Origin: Prevotella sp. ne3005
GTDB lineage: Bacteria; Bacteroidota; Bacteroidia; Bacteroidales; Bacteroidaceae
Direction: 5' to 3'
Assembly: GCF_900110085.1 (NCBI RefSeq)
Contig: NZ_FOCK01000002.1
Span: 248,001 to 312,000 of the forward strand
Length of the DNA stretch: 64,000 nucleotides
The notes beneath the pieces were generated by a model. That model did not search any database. It saw only the letters and a list, made by a program, of their open reading frames with translations, and had not been told where the DNA came from. Shown here piece by piece: positions 35,267 through 44,464 of the stretch (the stretch's first letter is position 1; each line of letters opens with the position of its first letter). The translations under genes and the position numbers were made by a program.

Positions 35267-35958
35267 TAAATCTTATTGAACTCATCCTGTGTATCTTCCA
35301 GCTGCAGACCGCGCAGGTCGACCTTTGGTTTCTCCTTGAAACGGTTGTATTCGAAGGTCTCCTCCTCATCACGGGGCTTGCCGATGGTCTTATAGCACAA
35401 AGTGTCGGCACCCAGAGACAGAATATCGTAGAGGTTGGTCTCCTCCTGGTCGCCACCGCCCTCACGGATGGAGATAATCTCCAATTTGCCGTTCACGATC
35501 TTCCAGGTACGATAGATGATGTTGGTCATCTCGATACTCTCGGCCACACCACCTTCTTTAATACGGATACCGATCTCCGAACTGCCGTCGATGGGGTCAG
35601 GCATCACCCAGTCGCCCAAGAGGGTGTTCAGGTTGATCACCTCCGTAGCCTCAGTCTTCTTGTCATTAGCCATCACAGCCAGGCGGTCGCCTGTCTGCAG
35701 TCCGCCAAACACCTGTCCGGCTTCCTGGGCATTGACCATTGACAGCACCAGCGTGTCGCCGTTATCAGTAAGCAGCTCCAGCGTGTTCATTGCCGTACCT
35801 TCACCACACAAGCCATAAATCGTACGGTCCAATGGCATGAATTCCCCCTGGGAAGAGGTATTATTTTCCCCGCCGCCACTCTGTTGTTGTTTACCACCAC
35901 AGCTGCCCAGCATCATCAAGCCGGCAACCATCATTCCAAATAACACAGTCTTTTTCAT
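35266..35958 (-). CDS. Lipocalin-like lipoprotein
   Basis: 230 aa from MKKTVLFGMMVAGLMMLGSC, a lipobox with the lipidated Cys at residue 20, then a Gly/Gln/Ser-rich linker. The mature domain has the lipocalin-like pattern: LLGDWVMPDPIDG starting the barrel, then RTWKIVNGKLEIISIREGG. It contains paired strands and ends in an acidic tail. Located at the periplasmic side of the outer or inner membrane. Between mazG (26 bp) and rnz (1-base overlap). The ligand is unknown; a longer in-frame start at 36015 would overlap mazG and is rejected. Confidence 0.7.
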   Translation of the reverse strand: MKKTVLFGMMVAGLMMLGSCGGKQQQSGGGENNTSSQGEFMPLDRTIYGLCGEGTAMNTLELLTDNGDTLVLSMVNAQEAGQVFGGLQTGDRLAVMANDKKTEATEVINLNTLLGDWVMPDPIDGSSEIGIRIKEGGVAESIEMTNIIYRTWKIVNGKLEIISIREGGGDQEETNLYDILSLGADTLCYKTIGKPRDEEETFEYNRFKEKPKVDLRGLQLEDTQDEFNKI

Positions 35959-35984
35959 ATCCTTTAGTTTACGTTGATACATGA

Positions 35985-36860
35985 TTACTTTTCGTTCCGC
36001 TTCGCCTCTTCCCATAGTTTATCCATTTCTTCCAACGTCATGGATGTCAGAGGCTTACCAATCTTGATACTATGCGCCTCGATATAGTTGAAACGGTCGA
36101 TAAACTTACGGTTGGTCTTCTCCAGCGCGTTGTCGGGATTCAGCTTATAGAGGCGGGCGGCATTGATCACGGCAAAGAGGAAATCACCCAACTCCTCCGT
36201 CGAACGCTCCTTGTCGTCCTTGTTCAACTCGGCCTCCAGCTCATCGATTTCCTCGCGCACTTTCTTCCATACATCACGACGATCTTCCCAGTCGAAACCC
36301 ACGTTGCGGGCCTTGTCCTGAATACGATACGCCTTGATCATCGACGGCAGTGCCTCGGGCACTCCGGAGAGTACACTCTCGTTGCCGTCCTTCTCCTTCA
36401 GTTTGATCTGCTCCCAGTTCTCGAGGACCTGAGACACGGTGGTCACTTTAGGATTGCTAGGATTATCCAGGGTATCCCGAGGTTTGTCCAGGTCACTAGG
36501 CACATAGGGAAGCGGCTTGGGATCCTTGGCATCGATCTGCGAGGGATGATACACATGCGGATGGCGGGTGATCATCTTCCTTGTCAGAGCATCACACACA
36601 TCGGCCATGTCAAACTGCTCCTTCTCCTCCGCAATCTTCGCATAGAAGCAGATGTGGAGCAGCACATCGCCCAGCTCTTTGCAGATGTCATGAACATCAT
36701 TCTTGATGAGTGCATCGCAGAGCTCATAAGTCTCTTCGATGGTATTGGGACGGAGGCTCTCGTTCGTCTGCTTCTTGTCCCACGGACAATTCGCCCTTAA
36801 CGCATCCAAGACGTCAAGAAAACGACCGAAAGCCTGCATTTTTTCCTCTTTTGTATGCAT
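35985..36860 (-). CDS. mazG: Nucleoside triphosphate pyrophosphohydrolase MazG
   Basis: Hydrolyses (d)NTPs to NMP + PPi, a house-cleaning enzyme. 291 aa from MHTKEEKMQAFGRFL. The in-frame ATG at 36941 lies beyond the -7 box, and its extra codons would be read through a heptamer array. Two MazG-type units are visible: CPWDKKQTNESLRPNTIEETYEL near the N-terminus and a second with EEIDELEAELNKDD and EELGDFLFAVINAARL. First gene of the mazG-lipoprotein-rnz operon. Confidence 0.94.
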   Translation of the reverse strand: MHTKEEKMQAFGRFLDVLDALRANCPWDKKQTNESLRPNTIEETYELCDALIKNDVHDICKELGDVLLHICFYAKIAEEKEQFDMADVCDALTRKMITRHPHVYHPSQIDAKDPKPLPYVPSDLDKPRDTLDNPSNPKVTTVSQVLENWEQIKLKEKDGNESVLSGVPEALPSMIKAYRIQDKARNVGFDWEDRRDVWKKVREEIDELEAELNKDDKERSTEELGDFLFAVINAARLYKLNPDNALEKTNRKFIDRFNYIEAHSIKIGKPLTSMTLEEMDKLWEEAKRNEK

Positions 36861-36879
36861 AAAACGTAAATTATTGGGG

Positions 36880-36887
36880 CAAAGATA
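36880..36887 (-). promoter_or_regulatory. Promoter of mazG operon (-7 box)
   Basis: Minus-strand TATCTTTG, 19 bp upstream of the mazG ATG. Confidence 0.6.
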
Positions 36888-36893
36888 CAAAAT

Positions 36894-36921
36894 AATTGAG
36901 AATTGAGAATTGAGAATTGAG
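36894..36921. repeat. Heptamer array, 4 units
   Basis: Four identical AATTGAG units between the divergent mazG and valS -7 boxes. Confidence 0.9.
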
Positions 36922-36938
36922 AATTTTTTATAATTTTG
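36910..36938 (+). promoter_or_regulatory. Promoter of valS
   Basis: TAATTTTG at 36931-36938, with a TTG of the heptamer array (36910-36912) 18 bp upstream. Confidence 0.6.
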
Positions 36939-36970
36939 CACCGAATTTTAGCGAACAACAACATTATTAT

Positions 36971-39700
36971 ATGGAATTAGCAAGCAAATATGACCCAAAA
37001 GAGGTCGAATCGAAATGGTATCAGTACTGGACGGACCACAAACTTTTCGCCAGTAAACCCGACGAACGTCAACCCTACACAATTGTGATTCCGCCACCCA
37101 ACGTGACCGGTGTGCTCCACATGGGTCACATGCTGAACAATACCATCCAGGATATCCTGGTGCGCCGTGCCCGTATGGAGGGTAAGAATGCACTCTGGGT
37201 ACCCGGCACCGACCACGCTTCGATCGCTACCGAGGCCAAGGTGGTGAAGAAACTTGCCGAACAGGGCATCAAGAAGCGCGACCTCACCCGTGAACAGTTC
37301 CTCGAGCATGCCTGGGACTGGACCCACGAGCACGGAGGCATCATCCTGAAGCAGTTGCGCCGCCTGGGTGCCAGCTGCGACTGGGACCGCACCGCCTTCA
37401 CGATGGACGAGAAGCGCTCAGAGAGTGTTATCAAGGTCTTCGTCGACCTCTATAACAAGGGCCTCATCTATCGTGGACTGCGCATGGTGAACTGGGATCC
37501 GAAAGCCCTCACTGCCCTCTCTACTGAGGAGGTGATCTATAAAGAGGAGCAGAGTCATCTGTTCCACCTGAAGTACTACGTGGCAGATATTGAAGATGGA
37601 ACATTGAACATTGAACAACTTCAGGCCGAAGGCAATGTAGTCCACAAGGACGAGAAAGGCTACTACGCTGTGGTGGCTACCACCCGTCCAGAGACCATCA
37701 TGGGTGATACCGCCATGTGTATCAACCCCAAGGACCCGAAGAACCAGTGGCTCAAGGGCCACAAGGTCATCGTACCGCTGGTGAACCGCGTCATTCCCGT
37801 CATCGAGGACCGTTATGTAGACATCGAGTTCGGTACGGGTTGTCTGAAGGTCACCCCCGCCCACGACACCAACGACTACATGCTGGGTAAGACCCACAAC
37901 CTCGAGACCATCGACATCTTCAATCCCGACGGCACCATCTCTGAGCAGAGTCCGCTCTATGTAGGCATGGACCGTATGGACTGCCGTAAGCAGATCAGCA
38001 AGGACCTGCAGGAAGCCGGACTGATGGAGAAGATTGAGGACTATATTAATAAGGTGGGCTACTCGGAGCGTAACCCCGACACCGCCATCGAGCCACGACT
38101 CTCGCTGCAGTGGTTCCTCAAGATGAAGCACTTTGCCGACATCGCCCTGCCCCCCGTACTCAACGGCGAACTGAAGTTCTATCCCCAGAAATACGTCAAC
38201 ACCTATAAGAACTGGTTGGAGAATATCCAGGACTGGTGTATCTCCCGTCAGCTGTGGTGGGGACACCGTATTCCAGCCTACTACTACAACGATCAGGATG
38301 ATTATGTAGTGGCCGAGACGGCAGAGAAGGCCCTTGAGATGGCCCGCGAGAAGAGCGGCAACGCCAACCTCCAGGCCTCCGACCTGCGTCAGGAAGAGGA
38401 CGCCCTCGACACCTGGTTCTCGTCGTGGCTCTGGCCCATCAGCCTCTTCGACGCCATCAATAATCCCGGCAACGAAGAGATCAAGTACTACTATCCCACA
38501 TCTGTCCTCGTCACAGGTCCGGATATCATCTTCTTCTGGGTGGCCCGCATGATTATGGCAGGTTATGAGTATATTGGCGACATGCCGTTCAGAAGTGTCT
38601 ACTTCACCGGTATCGTCCGCGACAAGCTCGGTCGTAAGATGTCCAAGAGTCTCGGCAACAGCCCCGACCCCATCGAGCTCATCGATAAGTTCGGTGCCGA
38701 CGGCGTGCGTATGGGTATGATGCTCTCAGCCCCTGCAGGAAACGACATCCTCTTCGACGAGGCACTCTGTGAACAGGGTCGTAACTTCAACAATAAGATC
38801 TGGAACGCCTTCCGTCTTGTGAAGGGTTGGAAGGTGGCCGACATCGAGCAGTCTGAGGCTGGAAAGGTAGCCACCACATGGTTTGAGGCAAAATTGCGCC
38901 AGACCAATGCCGAGGTGGAAGACCTCTTCAAGAAATACCGTATCTCCGAGGCCTTGATGGCTGTCTACAAGCTCTTCTGGGATGAGTTCTCAAGCTGGTA
39001 TCTGGAGATGGTGAAGCCCGCCTACATCAATGGTGAGGCCCAGCCCATCGACCGCGAGACCTACAACAAGACCCTTGAGTTCTTCGAGACCCTTCTGAAG
39101 ATGCTCCATCCCTTCATGCCGTTCATCACTGAGGAGCTCTGGCAGCACCTCTATGACCGCAAGGATGGTGAGTCGATCATGAACGACAGTCTCTCACTCC
39201 CCGCTCCCACCGAGGCCGACAACTTTGTGGCTGCCCAGGTAGAGAGTGTCAAGCAGATTGTCTCTGGTGTCCGCATGGTCCGTTCTTCGAAGAACATCGC
39301 CCCGAAGGAGCAGGTAGAGCTGCAGGTGGTTGGTAAGGCTTCTATCAATGACCAGTTCATCATGACCTATGCCTCCAGCATCCAGAAGATGGCCAACCTG
39401 AGTGCCATCAACATTGTCGTTGAGAAGGATCCCACCGCTGCCGCCTTCATGGTTGGTACCGATGAGTATGCCGTACCCCTGGGTAACATGATCGACGTCG
39501 AGGCTGAGATTCAGAAGATGGAGGCTCAGCTGCAGCACCTTGAAGGATTCCTCGCCGGTGTGAAGAAGAAGCTCTCCAACGAGCGTTTCGTGGCCAACGC
39601 CCCCGAACAGGTGGTTGCCCTCGAGCGTAAGAAGCAGAGCGATTCCGAAGAGAAGATCGCCGCCCTCAAGGAGAGCATCGCAGCACTGAAGAATAAATAA
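36971..39700 (+). CDS. valS: Valyl-tRNA synthetase
   Basis: Charges tRNA-Val; class I synthetase. 909 aa from [17 protein letters not shown]; an upstream in-frame ATG at 36917 lies within the promoter. HIGH signature in [14 protein letters not shown], the editing (CP1) domain with [18 protein letters not shown] in [14 protein letters not shown], anticodon-binding helices, and a C-terminal coiled coil ([18 protein letters not shown]). The segment between HLKYYV and [12 protein letters not shown] is longer than usual and includes a heptamer tract (37600-37616). Confidence 0.97.
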   Translation: MELASKYDPKEVESKWYQYWTDHKLFASKPDERQPYTIVIPPPNVTGVLHMGHMLNNTIQDILVRRARMEGKNALWVPGTDHASIATEAKVVKKLAEQGIKKRDLTREQFLEHAWDWTHEHGGIILKQLRRLGASCDWDRTAFTMDEKRSESVIKVFVDLYNKGLIYRGLRMVNWDPKALTALSTEEVIYKEEQSHLFHLKYYVADIEDGTLNIEQLQAEGNVVHKDEKGYYAVVATTRPETIMGDTAMCINPKDPKNQWLKGHKVIVPLVNRVIPVIEDRYVDIEFGTGCLKVTPAHDTNDYMLGKTHNLETIDIFNPDGTISEQSPLYVGMDRMDCRKQISKDLQEAGLMEKIEDYINKVGYSERNPDTAIEPRLSLQWFLKMKHFADIALPPVLNGELKFYPQKYVNTYKNWLENIQDWCISRQLWWGHRIPAYYYNDQDDYVVAETAEKALEMAREKSGNANLQASDLRQEEDALDTWFSSWLWPISLFDAINNPGNEEIKYYYPTSVLVTGPDIIFFWVARMIMAGYEYIGDMPFRSVYFTGIVRDKLGRKMSKSLGNSPDPIELIDKFGADGVRMGMMLSAPAGNDILFDEALCEQGRNFNNKIWNAFRLVKGWKVADIEQSEAGKVATTWFEAKLRQTNAEVEDLFKKYRISEALMAVYKLFWDEFSSWYLEMVKPAYINGEAQPIDRETYNKTLEFFETLLKMLHPFMPFITEELWQHLYDRKDGESIMNDSLSLPAPTEADNFVAAQVESVKQIVSGVRMVRSSKNIAPKEQVELQVVGKASINDQFIMTYASSIQKMANLSAINIVVEKDPTAAAFMVGTDEYAVPLGNMIDVEAEIQKMEAQLQHLEGFLAGVKKKLSNERFVANAPEQVVALERKKQSDSEEKIAALKESIAALKNK
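37600..37616. repeat. Heptamer tract inside valS
   Basis: AACATTG, AACATTG, AAC (2.4 units), in a variable insertion of the editing domain, encoding GTLNIEQ. Confidence 0.6.
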
Positions 39701-39725
39701 GCACCCTGCCCATCGGGCAGGATGC
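39701..39725 (+). terminator. Hairpin downstream of valS
   Basis: CCTGCCC (39705-39711) with GGGCAGG (39715-39721), extended by GCA/TGC around a mismatch. No T run follows, but a second hairpin does. Confidence 0.55.
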
Positions 39726-39736
39726 TTCCTGATACG

Positions 39737-39769
39737 AAAAAAGCCTCACCAATCGGTGGGGCTTTCTTT
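39737..39769. terminator. Bidirectional terminator between valS and the DUF4293 gene
   Basis: AAAAAAGCCTCACC (39737-39750) pairs with GGTGGGGCTTTCTTT (39755-39769), loop AATC; A/T tracts on both sides. Confidence 0.85.
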
Positions 39770-39772
39770 ATG

Positions 39773-40234
39773 TTATCTTATTCTATCCATAGACCGGACG
39801 AGTTTCTCGTCGGCATTGATAGCGCGACGGGCCATCAGGTAGAGGATGAGGGCGATGGCCGGCAGAACGGCTGGCCATGTAGGACGGAAGGATACCGTGC
39901 CCCACGACTTGTCGCCAACGGTCTGTCCCACCACGAAATAGCATACGTACCAACCCACGATGAGCAAGGCGTTGAAGAGACAGAAGAGTGCCTGCACCTT
40001 ACGGTTGTGGTAGAGGAAGATGGCATAGGTGCCGATGACTGCGGTTGGCAGCAATACAGCCATAAGGGGCCAAGTGTCGAAGTGGTGCTTGCCGAGGGGA
40101 TCGGTGTACCACAGGTTGAAGACACGAGCCACCTCAAGACCAGCAGCCTTGAAGGAACCTATCTGCATACAAAGACAAATGACGGTCATCACGATGGCCG
40201 CCAAAAGATAAAGTGTCTGTTTACGCTGAATCAT
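39773..40234 (-). CDS. DUF4293 membrane protein
   Basis: 153 aa with four predicted transmembrane helices and the family start MIQRKQTLYLLAAIVM. The function is unknown. In Bacteroidota the family is found next to rpoZ, as here, where it follows 12 bp behind. Last gene of the bamD-rpoZ-DUF4293 unit; ends at a shared terminator. Confidence 0.88.
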   Translation of the reverse strand: MIQRKQTLYLLAAIVMTVICLCMQIGSFKAAGLEVARVFNLWYTDPLGKHHFDTWPLMAVLLPTAVIGTYAIFLYHNRKVQALFCLFNALLIVGWYVCYFVVGQTVGDKSWGTVSFRPTWPAVLPAIALILYLMARRAINADEKLVRSMDRIR

Positions 40235-40246
40235 AATCGCAGGGAA

Positions 40247-40579
40247 TTAGTTCTCCTGATTCTCGCGAGAAGGGTCGCGCCAGTAGACCTTATTCTCTAT
40301 AAACTCCTGGGTAGCGAGGAGTGTGGGCTTCGGCAGCTTCTCGTAGTAGCGAGAGATCTCGATCTGCTCACGGTTCTCGAAGACCTCCTCGAGGGAGTCG
40401 CTATAGGAAGCAAATTCTGCCAGTTTCTTCGACAGGTCTTCCTTGATTTGCAAACTAATCTGGTTGGCACGCTTAGAGATGATGGCCACACTCTCATAGA
40501 TGTTACCTGTGTCGTTACAGAGATCCATGATGTTGCGTGTAACGGTGTTTACCGGTGCTTTTGACTTTTTGTAATCCAT
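40247..40579 (-). CDS. rpoZ: RNA polymerase omega subunit (Bacteroidota type)
   Basis: 110 aa from MDYKKSKAPVNTVTRNIMD. The helix NIYESVAIISKRANQISLQIKEDLSKKL matches the omega fold that latches the beta-prime C-terminus. The C-terminal half (RYYEKLPKPTLLATQEFIENKVYWRDP) is the Bacteroidota extension. Position between bamD and DUF4293 supports the call. Two codon-like heptamers lie in the 27-bp gap upstream. Confidence 0.9.
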   Translation of the reverse strand: MDYKKSKAPVNTVTRNIMDLCNDTGNIYESVAIISKRANQISLQIKEDLSKKLAEFASYSDSLEEVFENREQIEISRYYEKLPKPTLLATQEFIENKVYWRDPSRENQEN

Positions 40580-40606
40580 ATCTATTAAAATTTCAATATT
40601 CAATGA

Positions 40607-41434
40607 TTAATCCTTTATCACTTTCTTGCATTTAGCAATGTATTTCTCAACAGTCTCCACGTTCTTCGACTCGGGGAACTCGTTGATGAATCCATAACAT
40701 TCGTCCTCGGCATCACGATAGCGCTCGAGACGCTTCTCATCAGAACTATTCTCGGCCAACTGGAACTTACTCTTCACAATCAGCATCATGAACTTCTCGC
40801 GCTCATTGCAGAAGGGATAATTCTTCAGGGCGTTCTGGGCGGTGATGATGCTGGCGGTGTAGTTGCTCTCCTCGTTGGAGTTGATATTTCCGAAATAACC
40901 ACCAAGGTTATAGTAAAGCTCTGCTGATGAGAGTTCCTTCAGGATAAGCTTCTCGTGGAGCTCGTACAGACGATCCTGAGCCTGTGGGCGCAGCTTCGAG
41001 TCGGGATAGAGGTCGATGAACTGCTGATAGGCGGTGATGGCACCATTGGTAGGACTCTGGTCGAGGCGGGGCTCGGGGGCACTCTGATAGAGCGACTGAC
41101 CTACATAGAAGGCGGCAGGCTCGGCATAGATACCACGGGGATAGCTCGAACCATACTTCTTGAAAGTCTCGGAGGCTGCCTCGTAGTCAGCATTACAATA
41201 CTGGGCCATACCCAACATGTAAAGACACTCTTGGGCCTCGTCGGAACCTTTCTTCATGGTGACGACATCTGACAGCAAGGTGACGGCCTTCTCGAACTTG
41301 CCGCGGGCAAAGCACTCCTTGGCATATTCGTACCTCATCTCATTGTCGCCATACTTATAGACGGCATTGAATTCTGAGGCACAGCTGCTCATCAGCAGCG
41401 CCACACATGCGAATATGATTATACCTTTCTTCAT
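40607..41434 (-). CDS. bamD: Outer membrane assembly lipoprotein BamD
   Basis: Component of the BAM machine that folds beta-barrels into the outer membrane. 275 aa from MKKGIIIFACVALLMSSC, a lipobox with Cys at residue 18. It is followed by TPR helices (AKECFARGKFEKAVTLLSDVV, CLYMLGMAQYCNADYEAASETF, YQQFIDLYPDSKLRPQAQDRL). The in-frame ATG at 41482 is upstream of the -7 box at 41451-41444 and arises from a heptamer array. First gene of the unit with rpoZ. Confidence 0.93.
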   Translation of the reverse strand: MKKGIIIFACVALLMSSCASEFNAVYKYGDNEMRYEYAKECFARGKFEKAVTLLSDVVTMKKGSDEAQECLYMLGMAQYCNADYEAASETFKKYGSSYPRGIYAEPAAFYVGQSLYQSAPEPRLDQSPTNGAITAYQQFIDLYPDSKLRPQAQDRLYELHEKLILKELSSAELYYNLGGYFGNINSNEESNYTASIITAQNALKNYPFCNEREKFMMLIVKSKFQLAENSSDEKRLERYRDAEDECYGFINEFPESKNVETVEKYIAKCKKVIKD

Positions 41435-41443
41435 TTCGGGGTG

Positions 41444-41451
41444 CAAAGTTA
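41444..41451 (-). promoter_or_regulatory. Promoter of bamD unit (-7 box)
   Basis: Minus-strand TAACTTTG ending 9 bp before the bamD ATG; nearly leaderless. Confidence 0.6.
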
Positions 41452-41459
41452 CATATTTC

Positions 41460-41487
41460 ATTGAACATTGAACATTGAACATTGAAC
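41460..41487. repeat. Heptamer array, 4 perfect units
   Basis: Four identical ATTGAAC units between the divergent bamD and uvrB promoters. Confidence 0.92.
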
Positions 41488-41548
41488 ATTTTCAAAGCAT
41501 TTAAGGATAATTAACTCAAATATGATTATATTTGATACTCGAATGCAC

Positions 41549-41556
41549 TACCTTTG
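41549..41556 (+). promoter_or_regulatory. Promoter of uvrB (-7 box)
   Basis: TACCTTTG, 9 bp before the ATG at 41566; no SOS-type operator is obvious. Confidence 0.6.
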
Positions 41557-41565
41557 CACCTCAAT

Positions 41566-43599
41566 ATGGGAAAATTTATTCTTACATCCAACTATCAGCC
41601 TACTGGCGACCAGCCGGAAGCCATCCGTCAGCTCACGGAAGGATTGGAGCGTGGCGACAGGGCTCAGGTGCTGTTAGGTGTCACAGGTTCAGGCAAGACG
41701 TTTACGATGGCGAATGTCATCGCCAACCGTAACCGCCCTACCCTGATTCTGAGTCATAACAAGACCCTTGCGGCCCAGCTCTATGAAGAGATGAAGGGTT
41801 TCTTCCCCCAGAATGCCGTAGAGTATTATGTCAGCTATTATGACTATTACCAGCCGGAGGCTTATCTGCCTTCCACTGACACTTATATCGAAAAGGATCT
41901 CGCCATCAATGACGAGATCGACAGACTCAGACTTTCTGCCGTATCTAATTTATTGTCAGGCAGAAACGATGTGGTCGTCATTTCTTCCGTCTCATGTATC
42001 TACGGTATGGGCAGTCCTGTGGCTTTGCAGGAGAATGTGATTGAGTTGCATGTTGGTCAGAAACTGGACCGCAACATGCTGTTAAGGAAATTAGTACAGG
42101 CTCTCTATGTGCGTAATGACCTCGACCTGCAACGTGGTAACTTCCGCGTAAAGGGCGACACCATTGATATTGCGATGGCATATAGTGAGGTGGTGCTGAG
42201 GGTGACGTTCTGGGACGACGAGATCGATGCCCTCGAGGAGATGGACAGTGTGACCTTCGACCGACTGGCTAAGTTTGAAGACTACAGGCTCTATCCAGCC
42301 AATCTCTTTATGACCTCGCAGGAACAGACCAACATCGCCATCCGCCAGATTCAGGACGATCTGGTGAAGCAGGTAGCTTACTTCGAGGATCTGGGCGATG
42401 AGATGAAAGCCGCCCGTATCAAGGAGCGTGTGGAGTATGATATGGAGATGATCAAGGAACTGGGCCACTGTTCGGGTATCGAGAACTACAGCCGCTACTT
42501 CGATGGCCGAAAGGCTGGAGAAAGGCCCTATTGCCTGCTTGACTTCTTCCCCGACGACTATCTGTTGTTCATCGACGAGAGTCATGTGTCGGTGCCTCAG
42601 TTGCACGCGATGTATGGCGGTGACCGTCGCCGAAAGGAGAACCTTGTGGAATATGGTTTCCGTCTGCCAGCAGCCTTCGACAACCGTCCGCTGAGGTTTG
42701 AGGAGTTTCAGGAGGAGGTAAACCAGGTGATCTACGTGAGTGCCACACCAGCCGACTTCGAGTTGGAGGAAGCTGAGGGTGTCGTTGTGGAACAAGTGAT
42801 TCGTCCTACGGGCTTGCTCGACCCAGAGATTGAGGTGCGTAAGAGTGAGAACCAGATCGACGACCTGATGGAAGAGATTCTCGTCCGCAAGGAACGGGGC
42901 GAACGGGTGCTGGTGACGACCATCACCAAGCGCTTTGCCGAGGAACTGAGTGAATACCTCTTGAATCACGGCATCAGTACCTCCTATATTCATAGTGATG
43001 TGGCCACCCTCGACCGTGTGAAGACACTCAACGACCTGCGTCAAGGGGTCTATGATGTGCTGGTGGGTGTAAACCTGTTGCGTGAGGGTCTTGACCTGCC
43101 AGAAGTGTCGCTGGTGGCTATCCTCGATGCCGACAAGGAGGGATTCCTGCGTAATCACCGGAGTCTGACGCAGACCGCTGGACGAGCCGCAAGAAACGTG
43201 AACGGTAAGGTAATCATGTATGCCGACACCATCACGGCCTCGATGCAGCTGACCATAGACGAGACCCTGCGCCGACGCACGAAGCAGATACGTTATAACG
43301 AGGAACACGGTATCACCCCGAAACAGATTGTCAGGAACCTCACCTTCAACGCCCTGCAGCGTGACGACCGGGCCGACGTGAAAGAACTGAAGCGGGCATC
43401 TGGCATCACAGAAGTAACCCAGGAAGGTATGATGGTTGCCGACCCGATTGTAGAACGTATGACACGAGAGCAGTTGGAGAAGAGCATCGCCGAAACCACA
43501 CGTCTGATGAAGGAGGCCGCCAAGAGCCTCGACTTCCTGCAGGCAGCCCAGTATCGTGACGAGATTATCCGTCTGCAGAAGGAACTTGAACTAAAATAA
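41566..43599 (+). CDS. uvrB: Excinuclease ABC subunit B
   Basis: Damage-verification helicase of nucleotide excision repair. 677 aa from MGKFILTSNYQPTGDQPEAI, since the earlier ATG at 41554 lies within the -7 box. Walker A GVTGSGKTF, the beta-hairpin YVSYYDYYQPEAYLPSTDTYIEKD, DESHVSVPQ, YVSATPADFE, the helicase motif QTAGRAARN and a C-terminal UVR (coiled-coil) motif LEKSIAETTRLMKEAAKSLDFLQAAQYRDEI are all present. Single gene with a strong terminator. Confidence 0.98.
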   Translation: MGKFILTSNYQPTGDQPEAIRQLTEGLERGDRAQVLLGVTGSGKTFTMANVIANRNRPTLILSHNKTLAAQLYEEMKGFFPQNAVEYYVSYYDYYQPEAYLPSTDTYIEKDLAINDEIDRLRLSAVSNLLSGRNDVVVISSVSCIYGMGSPVALQENVIELHVGQKLDRNMLLRKLVQALYVRNDLDLQRGNFRVKGDTIDIAMAYSEVVLRVTFWDDEIDALEEMDSVTFDRLAKFEDYRLYPANLFMTSQEQTNIAIRQIQDDLVKQVAYFEDLGDEMKAARIKERVEYDMEMIKELGHCSGIENYSRYFDGRKAGERPYCLLDFFPDDYLLFIDESHVSVPQLHAMYGGDRRRKENLVEYGFRLPAAFDNRPLRFEEFQEEVNQVIYVSATPADFELEEAEGVVVEQVIRPTGLLDPEIEVRKSENQIDDLMEEILVRKERGERVLVTTITKRFAEELSEYLLNHGISTSYIHSDVATLDRVKTLNDLRQGVYDVLVGVNLLREGLDLPEVSLVAILDADKEGFLRNHRSLTQTAGRAARNVNGKVIMYADTITASMQLTIDETLRRRTKQIRYNEEHGITPKQIVRNLTFNALQRDDRADVKELKRASGITEVTQEGMMVADPIVERMTREQLEKSIAETTRLMKEAAKSLDFLQAAQYRDEIIRLQKELELK

Positions 43600-43603
43600 C
43601 GTT

Positions 43604-43638
43604 AAATCCGCACGCTGGTGCGGATTTGTTGTTTTTTC
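43604..43638 (+). terminator. Terminator of uvrB
   Basis: Perfect stem AAATCCGCAC (43604-43613) with GTGCGGATTT (43618-43627), loop GCTG, then a T-rich run to 43638. Confidence 0.92.
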
Positions 43639-43642
43639 TTTG

Positions 43643-43650
43643 TACTTTTG
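43643..43650 (+). promoter_or_regulatory. Promoter of the DUF4468-porin operon (-7 box)
   Basis: TACTTTTG, 23 bp before the ATG at 43674. Confidence 0.65.
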
Positions 43651-43673
43651 CACCCAAATTAAACATTAAAAAT

Positions 43674-44294
43674 ATGAAGAAGTTACTGATAGTCATATTC
43701 ATGCTGATGCCCATGTTGGCAACGGCTCAGGACAACACCTGGGAGAGAATCGAGCAAGAGCCTGTAGAAAAGGAAAATCCCGACGCCAAATACCTCGTGA
43801 AAGGCGTTGTCCCCGAGGTGAACGGCAAGGTGTGCTTCGAGACCAACATCAAAGCACCCGGCAAGTCGGCTGAAGAAATCTACAGCATCCTGCTCCAGCA
43901 GATGGAGAAGATGGTGAAAGAGCCCAACCAGATTGCCAACAGTATTGTGGCCGTGAAGGACTCCGTGAACCACGAGCTTGGTGCCGTATTCCACGAATGG
44001 CTGGTCTTCAAGAGTGTAGCCCTCTCGCTGGACCGTACGCAGATGAACTTCCAGCTGCTGGTCTCCTGTAAGGACGGTGAGGCGAATGTGAGGATGACGC
44101 GCATCACCTATGACTACGATACGGCGCGCACCCCCCAGCACTATTCGGCAGAGGAATGGATTACCGACAAATATGCCGTAAACAAGAAGGGCACTAAACT
44201 CTACCCCATCTCCGGCAAGTTCCGTAGGAAGACCATCGACCGTAAGGACTTCATCTTCAATAAGTTTGAATCACTGCTGAACGAAAAGAAATGA
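43674..44294 (+). CDS. DUF4468 exported protein
   Basis: 206 aa from MKKLLIVIFMLMPMLATAQ (signal peptide); an ATG at 43626 falls within the uvrB terminator and is rejected. The mature part, YLVKGVVPEVNGKVCFETNIKAPGKSAEEIYSILLQ and a following beta-rich FQLLVSCKDGEANVRMTRITYDYD, is the DUF4468 (TBP-like fold) type common in Bacteroidota. Envelope location; function unknown. Overlaps the next small gene by ATGA. Confidence 0.82.
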   Translation: MKKLLIVIFMLMPMLATAQDNTWERIEQEPVEKENPDAKYLVKGVVPEVNGKVCFETNIKAPGKSAEEIYSILLQQMEKMVKEPNQIANSIVAVKDSVNHELGAVFHEWLVFKSVALSLDRTQMNFQLLVSCKDGEANVRMTRITYDYDTARTPQHYSAEEWITDKYAVNKKGTKLYPISGKFRRKTIDRKDFIFNKFESLLNEKK

Positions 44295-44464
44295 GCAAAG
44301 ACCAAATACGTAACATTCTGAACATCATCTTCATGATTGGAGCCGTGGTGGGCGTCATCCTCTATCTCCAGAAGAACGAGCAGACCCATCAGCTAGGACT
44401 CTACATCATCCTCATCTCGATGTGCTTCAAGATCGCAGAGTCTTCGTTGCGCATGATTAAATGA
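44291..44464 (+). CDS. Small two-helix membrane protein (57 aa)
   Basis: Encodes MSKDQIRNILNIIFMIGAVV, then GVILYLQKNEQTHQLGLYII and LISMCFKIAESSLRMIK: two hydrophobic segments joined by a polar turn. It begins on the ATGA shared with the DUF4468 stop and ends on the ATGA shared with the porin start, so all three are translationally coupled. Function unknown. Confidence 0.85.
   Translation: MSKDQIRNILNIIFMIGAVVGVILYLQKNEQTHQLGLYIILISMCFKIAESSLRMIK

Noticed and set aside
36861..36970. Longer N-termini for MazG and ValRS
   Set aside because: Both extensions run through the heptamer array and the promoter boxes; conserved family starts lie inside at 36860 and 36971.
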